Shown here in pieces: positions 7,225-14,829 of a stretch of 42,632 nucleotides of DNA. Origin of the DNA: Desulfobacterales bacterium (GTDB taxonomy: Bacteria; Desulfobacterota; Desulfobacteria; Desulfobacterales; JAUYIZ01); the NCBI GenBank assembly GCA_030688615.1, contig JAUYIZ010000184.1, positions 1 to 42,632 on the forward strand, read 5' to 3'. A model generated the notes under the pieces. That model was not told where the DNA came from. It saw nothing but the letters and a program-made list of their open reading frames with translations, and did not search any database. Position 1 is the stretch's first letter; each line of letters opens with the position of its first letter. A program made the translations under genes and the position numbers.

Positions 7225-9279
7225 CTACCCCACTTTTTGCACGCGGCACATACCGTTTCTAAAAGGCGGGTATCCTGAAATCGGGTCCAGGTTTTCGTCA
7301 TCGGTCAACAAATTGACATTGGCCGCTTTTCCCCACCCGTGCTCCATGTGCACCACCCCCGGCAGGATGTCCTCGGTCACGCGGGCCTTAAATTCGGCCG
7401 CGCCCCACGGCGACTCCACCCTTGCCATATCGCCGCTTTCAATTCCCAATGGCGCCGCATCCGCAGGATGGATCTCCATGAGCGGGTCCGGATGGCGCGC
7501 CCGCAACACCGGCACGTTCCGATGCTGGGAGTGGCTGAATACCGCAATGCGCGCCCCGCTGGTGAACACCAGCGGATAATCTTTGACAAGCTCCGGGGTG
7601 CTCAGGGGGCTTTGAACGGGTTCATGATAGGTGGGCAACGGATCATAGCCCAATTTTTCCAGCCTTTCCGAATAGAACTCCACCTTGCCCGAAGGTGTGG
7701 GAAAACCCTCTTTGCGGAACTGGTAGCGCTTTACCACGTCCAGTTCCCCCCAGAACCGGCCCCGGGAATCTTCCTTCAACGCGGCAATGGTAATCCCGGA
7801 GGGTTCTATAAAATCGGCCAATGCCGCCTCCACGTCCTTCCAGGGGAAATATTCTCCGTGACCGAGCCGCCGGGCCAGCTCAAACCAAAATTTCCAGTCC
7901 GGCCAGCTCTCTCCCACAGGTTCAATCACCGGGGTCCTGAGGGTGGCCAGCGGGAGCCCCATGTACATTCTGAACAATTCGGTCCGTTCCAAAAAAGTAC
8001 AGGCAGGTAAAAAGACATGGGCCAATTTGGCTGTCTCTGTCATAAACAGATCCATACAGACAAACAGATTCAGCTTTTTAAGGGCCTCGATGGCCCGGCC
8101 GGCATTGGAAAACTGGGTGACCACGCCGCCCCCTTGAACGATAAAAGCCTTGATGGGATAGGGTTTGCCCGTGATCATGGCTCGTGGCAGAAAGGTCACG
8201 GGCGGTTCATTGCCCATCAGTTGTTGATAGACCGGATGGCTGGTGTCAAAGGCTTGCTTTTTCACGATGCCCGGCACCCGCATGCTGTTTCGCGGCATCA
8301 TGTCCACATAACTGTTGCCTCCCGGAATATCATAATTGCCGCACATGGCCATCATGCTCACCACGGCCCGGATCGCCAGGATACCATTCCTGCAGTGATC
8401 AAGGGAAATCCCTTCCAGGATGGTGGCCGGCCGGCTGCCGGCATATATCCGGGCGGCTTCAATAATTTTTTCCCCAGGCACCCGGGTAATCTTCTCAATG
8501 CGTTCGGGCGTGTATTGCCGCACATGTTCGGCCAATCTGTCAAAACCGACGGTCCACTTTTCCACGAATTTCTCATCATAAAGCTTTTCCGCAATAATCA
8601 CATTTAGCAGTCCCAGGGCCAGCGCGCTGTCAGTTCCCGGCCGGAGCTGAAGATGAAGATCGGCCCTTTTGGCCAGCGGGATCACCCGGGGATCCACCAC
8701 CATGAGCTTTGCGCCGTAGGCCATGGCATTGTCGATGGCCCCCATGGCAATGGCGGATGAATATTCCGGATTACTTCCCCAAATCAAAATACATTTCGTC
8801 CCCTTATATACCGGATGGTTGTAGCCGTGGCCGGTCACCATGATGCCGCCGATGACCCGGGCGAAAAAACAGTGGGAGCTGCCGCTGGTGGCATTGGGGG
8901 TGCCGAACACATCGCAAAAGCGTTTGACCCAGTTGGGCGTATCGCCCAGTCCGATACCCTGGCCCGTAAACACCGCCAGGGATTCGGGCCCATAGTCTTT
9001 TCGGAGCTGCTGAATCCGGGATACGATAAAGTCCAGCGCCTCGTCCCAGGTGATTCTCTGCCACTTTCCACCTGTGTTTTTCATGGGATGCGTGACGCGC
9101 TCTTCCGAATAGACCCATTGGAGCATCCCGCTGGCCTTGACGCACAGCTGGTTGATGATGTGATCCTCGTCCGGTCCGATCTTTACGGCCCTGCCGTTTT
9201 GCACGTGCACGTCGATGCCGCAACTGATGCCGCACATGCCGCAGGTGGTCTTGCGAATTTTTATTTCAGCTTGTGTCAT
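7225..9279 (-). CDS. Molybdopterin/tungstopterin oxidoreductase, DMSO reductase family, acetylene-hydratase-like (copy 2)
   Basis: A 684-residue paralogue of the 2537-4624 product. Here the iron-sulfur motif is canonical: C13-x2-C16-x3-C20 with C46. Cys137 (SSHCFF) matches the metal-binding Cys141 of acetylene hydratase. The C-terminal segment TPSGKVEFYSERLEKLGYD and the nearby YHEP are also strongly acetylene-hydratase-like. The catalytic Asp that follows the second cluster cysteine in acetylene hydratase is Gly here. No signal peptide is seen. I chose the ATG at 9279 (GGGGA upstream) over an adjacent TTG. It precedes the AOR by 9 bp, suggesting that its product may feed the aldehyde oxidoreductase. 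The family is certain; the reaction is unknown. Confidence 0.9.
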   Translation of the reverse strand: MTQAEIKIRKTTCGMCGISCGIDVHVQNGRAVKIGPDEDHIINQLCVKASGMLQWVYSEERVTHPMKNTGGKWQRITWDEALDFIVSRIQQLRKDYGPESLAVFTGQGIGLGDTPNWVKRFCDVFGTPNATSGSSHCFFARVIGGIMVTGHGYNHPVYKGTKCILIWGSNPEYSSAIAMGAIDNAMAYGAKLMVVDPRVIPLAKRADLHLQLRPGTDSALALGLLNVIIAEKLYDEKFVEKWTVGFDRLAEHVRQYTPERIEKITRVPGEKIIEAARIYAGSRPATILEGISLDHCRNGILAIRAVVSMMAMCGNYDIPGGNSYVDMMPRNSMRVPGIVKKQAFDTSHPVYQQLMGNEPPVTFLPRAMITGKPYPIKAFIVQGGGVVTQFSNAGRAIEALKKLNLFVCMDLFMTETAKLAHVFLPACTFLERTELFRMYMGLPLATLRTPVIEPVGESWPDWKFWFELARRLGHGEYFPWKDVEAALADFIEPSGITIAALKEDSRGRFWGELDVVKRYQFRKEGFPTPSGKVEFYSERLEKLGYDPLPTYHEPVQSPLSTPELVKDYPLVFTSGARIAVFSHSQHRNVPVLRARHPDPLMEIHPADAAPLGIESGDMARVESPWGAAEFKARVTEDILPGVVHMEHGWGKAANVNLLTDDENLDPISGYPPFRNGMCRVQKVG

Positions 9280-9328
9280 CAACTATCCCCATTTATTTAA
9301 ACCTCTTATGTCGATCTTTCTTGATCAG

Positions 9329-9372
9329 CTTAAAACTTAAATCTTAAAACTTAAAACTCGAACTTCAGTTCG
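9329..9372. repeat. 44-bp dispersed repeat, copy 1
   Basis: This AT-rich stretch ends in the small palindrome CGAACTTCAGTTCG. It matches 34528-34571 at 42 of 44 positions in the same orientation. Both copies begin just 3' of the stop codon of a minus-strand gene, here one base beyond the stop of CoA ligase 2. Read on the minus strand it is a short hairpin followed by a T-rich run, so it may act as a weak terminator or be a mobile repeat that settles at gene ends. Confidence 0.85.
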
Positions 9373-9373
9373 A

Positions 9374-10921
9374 TCAATGAATTCTTCTTTCCAGACCTTC
9401 CCAGTACTTTTCCCTTAGCAGATTCTTGGCGATCTTGCCCAGGCCGGTCTTGGGAAACTGCCCGCCAAACTCCACCGACTTGGGACATTTGAATCCGGAC
9501 AGGCTTTTCCTGCAGTGGGAAATAACCTCCTCTTGCGTCAGTGTCATGCCCGGCTTTACGATCACCAGGGCCTTTACCGCCTCGCCCCAGGTGTCATCGG
9601 GCACGCCGATCACCGCGACTTCGGCGACCGGGGGCAAGGCATAAATAACATCCTCCACCTCTTTGGAAAACACATTTTCCCCGCCGCTTTTAATCATATC
9701 CTTTAACCGGTCCACATAATAGATAAACCCGTCTTCATCGATTCTCACCAGGTCCCCGGTATGCTGCCATCCGTCCTTCATGGACTCCCGGGTCTCTGCG
9801 GGCATTTTCCAATACCCTTTCATCAGGGCATCCCCCCGGGCGCACAGCTCGCCGACTCCGCCCGGCGGCACCGGGCGGTCGTCGGCATCAACCACCTTCA
9901 GCTCCATGTTGAAGACCTCTTGGCCGGCCGACCCCAGCCGCCGGCCCGGACCGTCCAGATGGTCTTCGAGCCGGATGTGGCAAATGGGGCCGGTTTCGGT
10001 CTGGCCGCCGCCGTGGGAAACGCGGCATCCCAGAACATCGATCAGTTTTCTCAGCTGGGCTTCGCCCAGGGGGCCGCCGCCGGTCATGACCAGGTTCAAA
10101 GAGCTTAAATCGTACTGGTGGAACCTCTCGTCATTGATGATCAGACCCACAATGGCGGACAACCAGAGGGAATAGGTCACGCGCTCTTGCTGGATGGTCG
10201 CAAACATGGTGGCAAAGTCAACCCCCTTTAAAATGACCTGGGTGTTTCCCATCATGAACCCGGCAAACAGGGGCCAGTTGCTGCCCGTATGAAACAGCGG
10301 GGTGACGATCATGCCCACCTCGTCATGGGAAAGCCCCCATTCGATGATCCAGGTGGTGCAGACCGCGGTCAGGTTATGGTGTGAGAGCATGGCCCCCTTG
10401 GGCCGGCCGGTGGTGCCGCCTGTGTACAACAGGCAGAAGAGATCGTCCCGTGCGATGATCTCCTGCGGTCTTCCGGCCGGGGCCTCTGCCAGCAGCGTGT
10501 CGTAGTTAAGGGTTCCCTCCAGCGGTTTGCCCATCACGATGGTGTGTTTCAATGCGGCCAGGCGGTCTGTAAAGGGTTCAATCACAGGGACAAAATCGCT
10601 GCCCGCGATCAAGGTTTCCGATCCGGAATGGTTGAGCAGGTCCGCAAGCTCTTTGCCGATGAGACGGTAGTTCAGGGGGGTTGCCACGGCGCCGATCTTT
10701 CCGATGGCCAGATAGATTTCCAGCCATTCAAAGCAATTGTCCTGGATGACGGCGACCCGGTCCCCTTTGGCCACGCCCAATCCCGACAGGGCATTGGCCA
10801 GCCGGTAAACCCGCTCTTGAACCTGCCGGAAAGTAAGCCGTACATCTTTGACCTGATCCACGATGGCGATGCGCTCCGGGTAAACCTTGGCATTTTTTTC
10901 AAGAAAGTCCGATATGATCAT
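9374..10921 (-). CDS. AMP-forming acyl-CoA synthetase (ligase 2)
   Basis: A 515-residue adenylate-forming CoA ligase with a full motif set: YTGGTTGRPKG at 166-176, GGGQTETGP at 304-312, HTGD at 387-390, hinge DRLKD at about 404-408, and the C-terminal catalytic lysine K496 in GLGKIAK. It converts a free acid to an acyl-CoA with ATP, giving AMP and PPi. It is clearly distinct from ligase 1 and closer to the general medium-chain/aromatic FadD-like group. The start ATG at 10921 has GGAGG four bases upstream. It begins 16 bp after the iron-sulfur protein gene and is followed by a 94-bp spacer holding the 44-bp repeat. The acid substrate cannot be inferred; two different ligases in one island suggest two activation steps or two related substrates. 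Confidence 0.92.
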   Translation of the reverse strand: MIISDFLEKNAKVYPERIAIVDQVKDVRLTFRQVQERVYRLANALSGLGVAKGDRVAVIQDNCFEWLEIYLAIGKIGAVATPLNYRLIGKELADLLNHSGSETLIAGSDFVPVIEPFTDRLAALKHTIVMGKPLEGTLNYDTLLAEAPAGRPQEIIARDDLFCLLYTGGTTGRPKGAMLSHHNLTAVCTTWIIEWGLSHDEVGMIVTPLFHTGSNWPLFAGFMMGNTQVILKGVDFATMFATIQQERVTYSLWLSAIVGLIINDERFHQYDLSSLNLVMTGGGPLGEAQLRKLIDVLGCRVSHGGGQTETGPICHIRLEDHLDGPGRRLGSAGQEVFNMELKVVDADDRPVPPGGVGELCARGDALMKGYWKMPAETRESMKDGWQHTGDLVRIDEDGFIYYVDRLKDMIKSGGENVFSKEVEDVIYALPPVAEVAVIGVPDDTWGEAVKALVIVKPGMTLTQEEVISHCRKSLSGFKCPKSVEFGGQFPKTGLGKIAKNLLREKYWEGLERRIH

Positions 10922-10937
10922 GATGCCTCCTTTGAGC

Positions 10938-11504
10938 TCAAGAGTGAACCGATGTGACGGTTTTCACCTGAATGGCATTCTGATAACAATAGGTCACGCA
11001 CTGCCGGCAGGTCTCATCGCAGCAATATTCGGGCCCGGAGGCGACGATGACGCCCTTGCGGGCTTCATAGACGCCCACCGGACAAAGGGTGATGCAGTCG
11101 GCACACTGGACGCACTTTCCCGGGTCGATGGAAATTTTCACCGGGACATCCCCTGCCCGGGCAATATCTTTTCGCACCGCATTAAAATCCACCACCAGAT
11201 CCCGGATGATTTCAAATTTAAAATGGGGTTCGATGACCATATGGGCTTCGGCCGCTTTCCTGCAGGACAGGGCCGGCCTGCCGTTGACCAGGAGCGCACA
11301 GGCCCCGCAGCGGCAGTCACCGGCGCCTTCACAGCCCCAGCGAAAAGCCAGCAGCGGGTCAAATTGACGGTAAATCCGCCTTAAGACCTGCAGCACCGTT
11401 GCGCCCTGATAGGGAACCTCGTAAGCGGCATACCGGGGCGCGTCATCCACCGCAGGGTCAAACTTGAAGACCTTCACACCGGCCAGATCTGTATCGGCTG
11501 GCAT
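10938..11504 (-). CDS. Fumarate-reductase-type iron-sulfur subunit, [2Fe-2S] plus two [4Fe-4S] clusters
   Basis: A 188-residue protein. The N-terminal half is a plant-type [2Fe-2S] domain like SdhB/FrdB, with cysteines at about 58, 64, 66, 69 and 81. The spacing between the first and the GAC cysteine is longer than the usual C-x4-C-x2-C, and one cysteine is extra. The C-terminal half has ferredoxin motifs at C131-x2-C134-x2-C137-x3-C141 and C162-x3-C166-x2-C169-x3-C173. The start ATG at 11504 has an ideal AGGAGG site; one base separates it from the stop of the flavoprotein gene. It should shuttle electrons from or to the flavoprotein. No membrane anchor subunit is encoded nearby, so the pair looks soluble. 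Confidence 0.88.
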   Translation of the reverse strand: MPADTDLAGVKVFKFDPAVDDAPRYAAYEVPYQGATVLQVLRRIYRQFDPLLAFRWGCEGAGDCRCGACALLVNGRPALSCRKAAEAHMVIEPHFKFEIIRDLVVDFNAVRKDIARAGDVPVKISIDPGKCVQCADCITLCPVGVYEARKGVIVASGPEYCCDETCRQCVTYCYQNAIQVKTVTSVHS

Positions 11505-11505
11505 A

Positions 11506-13233
11506 TTACTCCTCCTTTTTTGGCTGCACATAGGGAAAGGTCACCGCCCGGGTGGAAAAGGACATCTCATCGGCTTTCTTTTCCAGGATGATATGCTTAA
11601 GCCAGGCCGGGTCGGCCTGCGGGAAATCCCGGCGCTCATGCAGGCCCCTGGACTCTTGCCGCATCAGGGCGGACCGCAGGACCATCTCGGCCACGTCCGT
11701 CATATTTTCAGCCTCCAGGGCCTCCATCCACTCCAGGTTGAACCTGGTTGCTTTGGCCCGGGCGCACAGCCGGGTCAGCATGTTTTCCCGGATGTCCGCG
11801 AGGTCTTTCAAGGCCGCGGTCAAACCTGCGGCATCTTTTTCGAAAACCGCGTGGGCGCCCAGGGTCTGCTGGATCCTTTCCTTGATTTGAAAAGGCTGCA
11901 CGCCATCGGTCCGATTGAAATAGCCGGACAGTTTCCGGGTCAGGGCTTCGGCCTGTGCCGGGTCGAATCCGGGCAGGGACCCGGATGCAACGTCCGCCGC
12001 GGCCTGCCTTCCGGCCACCTCCCCCATGGCCATGCAGAAGGGAAGCGAATTGCCGGCCAGCCGGTCCGCGCCGTCTTTCTCACCCGAGCCCACCTCCCCG
12101 GCGGCATACAACCGCTTTAAGTTGGTCCGGCAGGCCGGATCGATCCAGCAGCCCCCCTGGACATAATGCGCCGCCGGCCCGACCTCCAGGGCGTCCTCCC
12201 GGATATCGAAACCGACTTCCTTTAACTTTTGAAGAAAGGAAGACTCCCTGTTTTCTTCCAGAAACCGGTTCATTATATTTCTCGGAATATGTTTAAAGGA
12301 CAGGTACACCCCGCCGTGGGGAGCCCCCCTGCCCTCCCGGACTTCCCGGGCGATGGCACGGGATGCGGCCTCCCGGGTGGCCCAGTCTTTTTCCTTGGGA
12401 TAATATCTTTCCATGAATCTTTCGCCGGTCTTGTTGAAAAACATGCCGTAGACCAGGTTCAGCATGCTGTAGGTAAACAGATCCCCCCGCACATTGTCCG
12501 GCCAGATCGCGGCCGTGGGGATAAACTGGACAAACTCCATCCCGGTCATTTGGACCCCGGCCCGGTACGCGGCGGCATGGCCGTCCCCGGTGGCCGTTGA
12601 ATTGGCGGTGGTAAACGGATAACAGGCCATGTATCCGCCGGTGGCCAATATGGTGGCCTTGGCCTCAATGGCCACCGGAGCGCCCCGGACCATGTCCAGC
12701 GCCATGGCCCCTGCCGCCTCGCCGTCGGTTTTTAAAAGGTCAAAAACAAAAAGATCTTCCGAGACGGTAATGCCTTTTCTCCGCCGGACCTGTCGGGGAA
12801 GCACTTTTTTGTATTCGGCCCCGAGCATCTTGCCGAAATGGGCATGATGGATGCTGCGGGCATAGCTGTGACCGGGCAGCCGGGCATGGGTAAACCGGTC
12901 GCCGTCCTTTCCCAGCCGCATGCCCCATTTTGATAGCTCATCAAGGCACTTGGGCGCCATGGACAAAAACGTCCTCACCAGCTCCTGGTTGTTCAGATAC
13001 CATCCGCCCTTGACGGTATCGGCCACGTGCTGATCGAGACTGTCCGGCGGGTACAAGGCGGCCTGAAACCCCCAGCCGGCCATCCAGACTGCCGCGCCGT
13101 CCCTTCCGAAAGCGCTTTTATTGGCTAAAAAGACTTTGGCGCCCTGGTCGTGCGCTTCCATGGCGGCCCGGATTCCGGCAATTCCCCCGCCGATGACCAG
13201 CACCTCCGTTTGAATGGTCTGGTACGCTTTCAT
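11506..13233 (-). CDS. Fumarate reductase/succinate dehydrogenase-like flavoprotein subunit
   Basis: A 575-residue FAD protein of the SdhA/FrdA/AprA/NadB fold. GGGIAG at 15-20 binds the ADP part of FAD. An ATGGY segment, the GERFMERYYP region, the AAGEVGSG...RLAGNSLPF flavin-binding segment and the C-terminal ESRGLHERRDFP helix are all present. I prefer the ATG at 13233 because GGAG lies 9 bases upstream; the ATG at 13248 has no ribosome site. It is the first gene of the minus-strand island, 55 bases downstream of a predicted transcription start. With the next gene it forms a two-subunit soluble dehydrogenase/reductase that could act on a C=C or C-C bond of a dicarboxylate-like or CoA-bound substrate. 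A role as true fumarate reductase is possible but not supported by context. Confidence 0.88.
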   Translation of the reverse strand: MKAYQTIQTEVLVIGGGIAGIRAAMEAHDQGAKVFLANKSAFGRDGAAVWMAGWGFQAALYPPDSLDQHVADTVKGGWYLNNQELVRTFLSMAPKCLDELSKWGMRLGKDGDRFTHARLPGHSYARSIHHAHFGKMLGAEYKKVLPRQVRRRKGITVSEDLFVFDLLKTDGEAAGAMALDMVRGAPVAIEAKATILATGGYMACYPFTTANSTATGDGHAAAYRAGVQMTGMEFVQFIPTAAIWPDNVRGDLFTYSMLNLVYGMFFNKTGERFMERYYPKEKDWATREAASRAIAREVREGRGAPHGGVYLSFKHIPRNIMNRFLEENRESSFLQKLKEVGFDIREDALEVGPAAHYVQGGCWIDPACRTNLKRLYAAGEVGSGEKDGADRLAGNSLPFCMAMGEVAGRQAAADVASGSLPGFDPAQAEALTRKLSGYFNRTDGVQPFQIKERIQQTLGAHAVFEKDAAGLTAALKDLADIRENMLTRLCARAKATRFNLEWMEALEAENMTDVAEMVLRSALMRQESRGLHERRDFPQADPAWLKHIILEKKADEMSFSTRAVTFPYVQPKKEE

Positions 13234-13278
13234 GGTTGCATACTCCATTGTTAATGGCAGGAATTATTTTTCACTACT

Positions 13279-13292
13279 TTACTAAAAAGTAA
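13279..13292. promoter_or_regulatory. Possible operator palindrome
   Basis: A 14-base inverted repeat, TTACT AAAA AGTAA, covers the predicted transcription start (about 13288) of the minus-strand island. A dyad at this place is typical of a repressor operator, but no regulator gene is encoded next to it and the arms are only 5 bp. Confidence 0.3.
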
Positions 13293-13294
13293 TT

Positions 13295-13322
13295 CATATA
13301 ATAACCAGCCCGTGCCTGTCAA
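13295..13322 (-). promoter_or_regulatory. Predicted sigma-70 promoter of the minus-strand metabolic island
   Basis: On the minus strand TTGACA (13317-13322) is followed after 16 bases by TATATG (13295-13300). It lies about 60 bases upstream of the first flavoprotein start. Confidence 0.6.
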
Positions 13323-13355
13323 TTGTTTTTCTGAAAGTGGAAACCCCGATTGACC

Positions 13356-13384
13356 TTGACTTGTCCGGCGCATTCCTCTATGGT
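13356..13384 (+). promoter_or_regulatory. Predicted sigma-70 promoter of the ABC/flavoprotein operon
   Basis: TTGACT (13356-13361), a 17-base spacer, then TATGGT (13379-13384). It lies 42 bases before the TTG start of the ATPase gene. With the opposite promoter at 13295-13322 it makes a compact divergent control region. Confidence 0.5.
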
Positions 13385-13426
13385 TTTTAAAAAATGCAAG
13401 GGTGTCTTTCATGAAGGAGGGGGACC

Positions 13427-14536
13427 TTGTTAAAGGTTGAAGGCCTTACCAAACGGTTCGTCAGTGAAAGCGGTGTGGTGCATGCCGCCCAGGATATAGG
13501 GTTCGAAGTTCCGGAAGGCAAGATGTTCACCCTCCTGGGGCCCAGCGGGTGCGGAAAAACAACCACTTTGCGTTGCATTGCCGGCCTGGAAACCGCGGAT
13601 GAGGGACGGATCGAACTGTACGGCAAAACCCTGACCGATTCGGGCCGCAGTATTTTTATCCCGCCCAATAAAAGAAAAATCGGTATGGTTTTCCAGTCTT
13701 ATGCCATCTGGCCCCATATGAATGTTTTCAAAAATGTGGCTTACCCGTTAAAATATGGGCCGCAAAAATTGTCGAAAGGTGAAATCGGGCAGCGGGTAGC
13801 TAAAATTCTGTCCCTGGTAAAGCTGGAGGGATTAGCCACCCGGGACGCCACCAAGCTAAGCGGGGGGCAGCAGCAAAGGCTGGCATTGGCCCGGGCCCTT
13901 GTACAGGAACCCCGGCTCTTGCTCTTTGACGAACCGTTGAGCAATCTGGATGCCAAGCTGCGCGAGCATATGCGGCAGGAATTAATGCAGCTTCAAAGAG
14001 CTGTCGGACTGACTGCCGTTTATGTGACCCATGACCAGGCAGAAGCATTGGCGCTGTCGGATTTTATCGCCGTGCTCAATGAGGGCAGAATTATCCAGAT
14101 CGGCACTCCCAAAGAAATTTATTTCAGGCCGTCCACAAAATTTGTTGCCGAATTCATCGGCACGAGTAATTTCATTCCCGGAGAAAAAGTCGAACCGGCA
14201 GAAAATAAGGCGGGCTTCTCGGTGGTGCAAACGCCCCTGGGGCCACTGACCGGTAAAAGTTATGAAACGCAACTGGAATCCGGCCAGAAATTTGTTTTAT
14301 CGGTCAGGCCGGAAGATATTCAGGTTTGGACCCGTCCCCCTGCGGATATGAGCGGCAAATTGGAGGCCACCATCGAAAGAGTCACATTTCAGGGCGGTAT
14401 GAGCGAATGCTGGTTGAAAATTGGACAGCTGAGTCTTAAGTGCAATCTGCACCCGAGTGAAGAAACATCCCCGGGACAGAAGGTCTATATACAATTTATC
14501 CCTGAAAGGGTTAATATTATCAGGCTGGCCGGATAG
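13427..14536 (+). CDS. ABC importer ATP-binding protein, Fe3+/polyamine type (FbpC/PotA family)
   Basis: A 369-residue ATPase that powers uptake through the inner membrane permease. Walker A GPSGCGKTT is at 38-46, the signature LSGGQQQR at 144-151, Walker B LLLFDEP at 164-170 and the switch His at 202. The C-terminal third is a TOBE-like regulatory domain (about 270-369). The start codon is TTG, with AAGGAGG at the proper distance; no better ATG exists. Family members carry ferric iron, polyamines, thiamine, phosphonates or organic anions, so the cargo is not defined by this subunit. It heads an operon with the permease, binding protein, a ferredoxin and two flavoproteins. Confidence 0.93.
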   Translation: MLKVEGLTKRFVSESGVVHAAQDIGFEVPEGKMFTLLGPSGCGKTTTLRCIAGLETADEGRIELYGKTLTDSGRSIFIPPNKRKIGMVFQSYAIWPHMNVFKNVAYPLKYGPQKLSKGEIGQRVAKILSLVKLEGLATRDATKLSGGQQQRLALARALVQEPRLLLFDEPLSNLDAKLREHMRQELMQLQRAVGLTAVYVTHDQAEALALSDFIAVLNEGRIIQIGTPKEIYFRPSTKFVAEFIGTSNFIPGEKVEPAENKAGFSVVQTPLGPLTGKSYETQLESGQKFVLSVRPEDIQVWTRPPADMSGKLEATIERVTFQGGMSECWLKIGQLSLKCNLHPSEETSPGQKVYIQFIPERVNIIRLAG

Positions 14537-14568
14537 CACCCACCCGCCAGCAGGAGGTCTTCCATACC

Positions 14569-14778
14569 ATGGCAAAGAGAAAAAAACTGTTTACCTTAAA
14601 AATTGATTATGAACGTTGCGATAATTGCGGCATATGCCTTTTCGAGTGCGGCTTTGATCTTTTCTCTTATGACATCAAGAAAGATCGTGTTATTTTCCGC
14701 AATCCCGGCCAGTGCGTCGAGTGTTTTATTTGTGAGGCCCGCTGTCCGGAACAGGCAATCAGCTTGAAAATTCAGTAA
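14569..14778 (+). CDS. Small 2x[4Fe-4S] ferredoxin
   Basis: A 69-residue ferredoxin with CDNCGIC..CG at about 17-28 and CVECFIC..CP at about 49-60. The first motif ends in Gly rather than the usual Pro. The start ATG at 14569 is preceded by AGGAGG. It is 32 bp after the ATPase gene and about 50 bp before the permease. A soluble redox carrier between two subunits of an importer is unusual. The most likely reading is that it serves the two flavoproteins later in the operon rather than transport itself. Confidence 0.9.
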   Translation: MAKRKKLFTLKIDYERCDNCGICLFECGFDLFSYDIKKDRVIFRNPGQCVECFICEARCPEQAISLKIQ

Positions 14779-14829
14779 AATTTTCCATTTTTTTATATCC
14801 GCGTGACGCAAATAAAGAGGGAGAATATT

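Noticed and set aside
7225-9279. Naming the product acetylene hydratase
   Set aside because: The fold and metal cysteine match, but the catalytic Asp is Gly; only family membership is supported.
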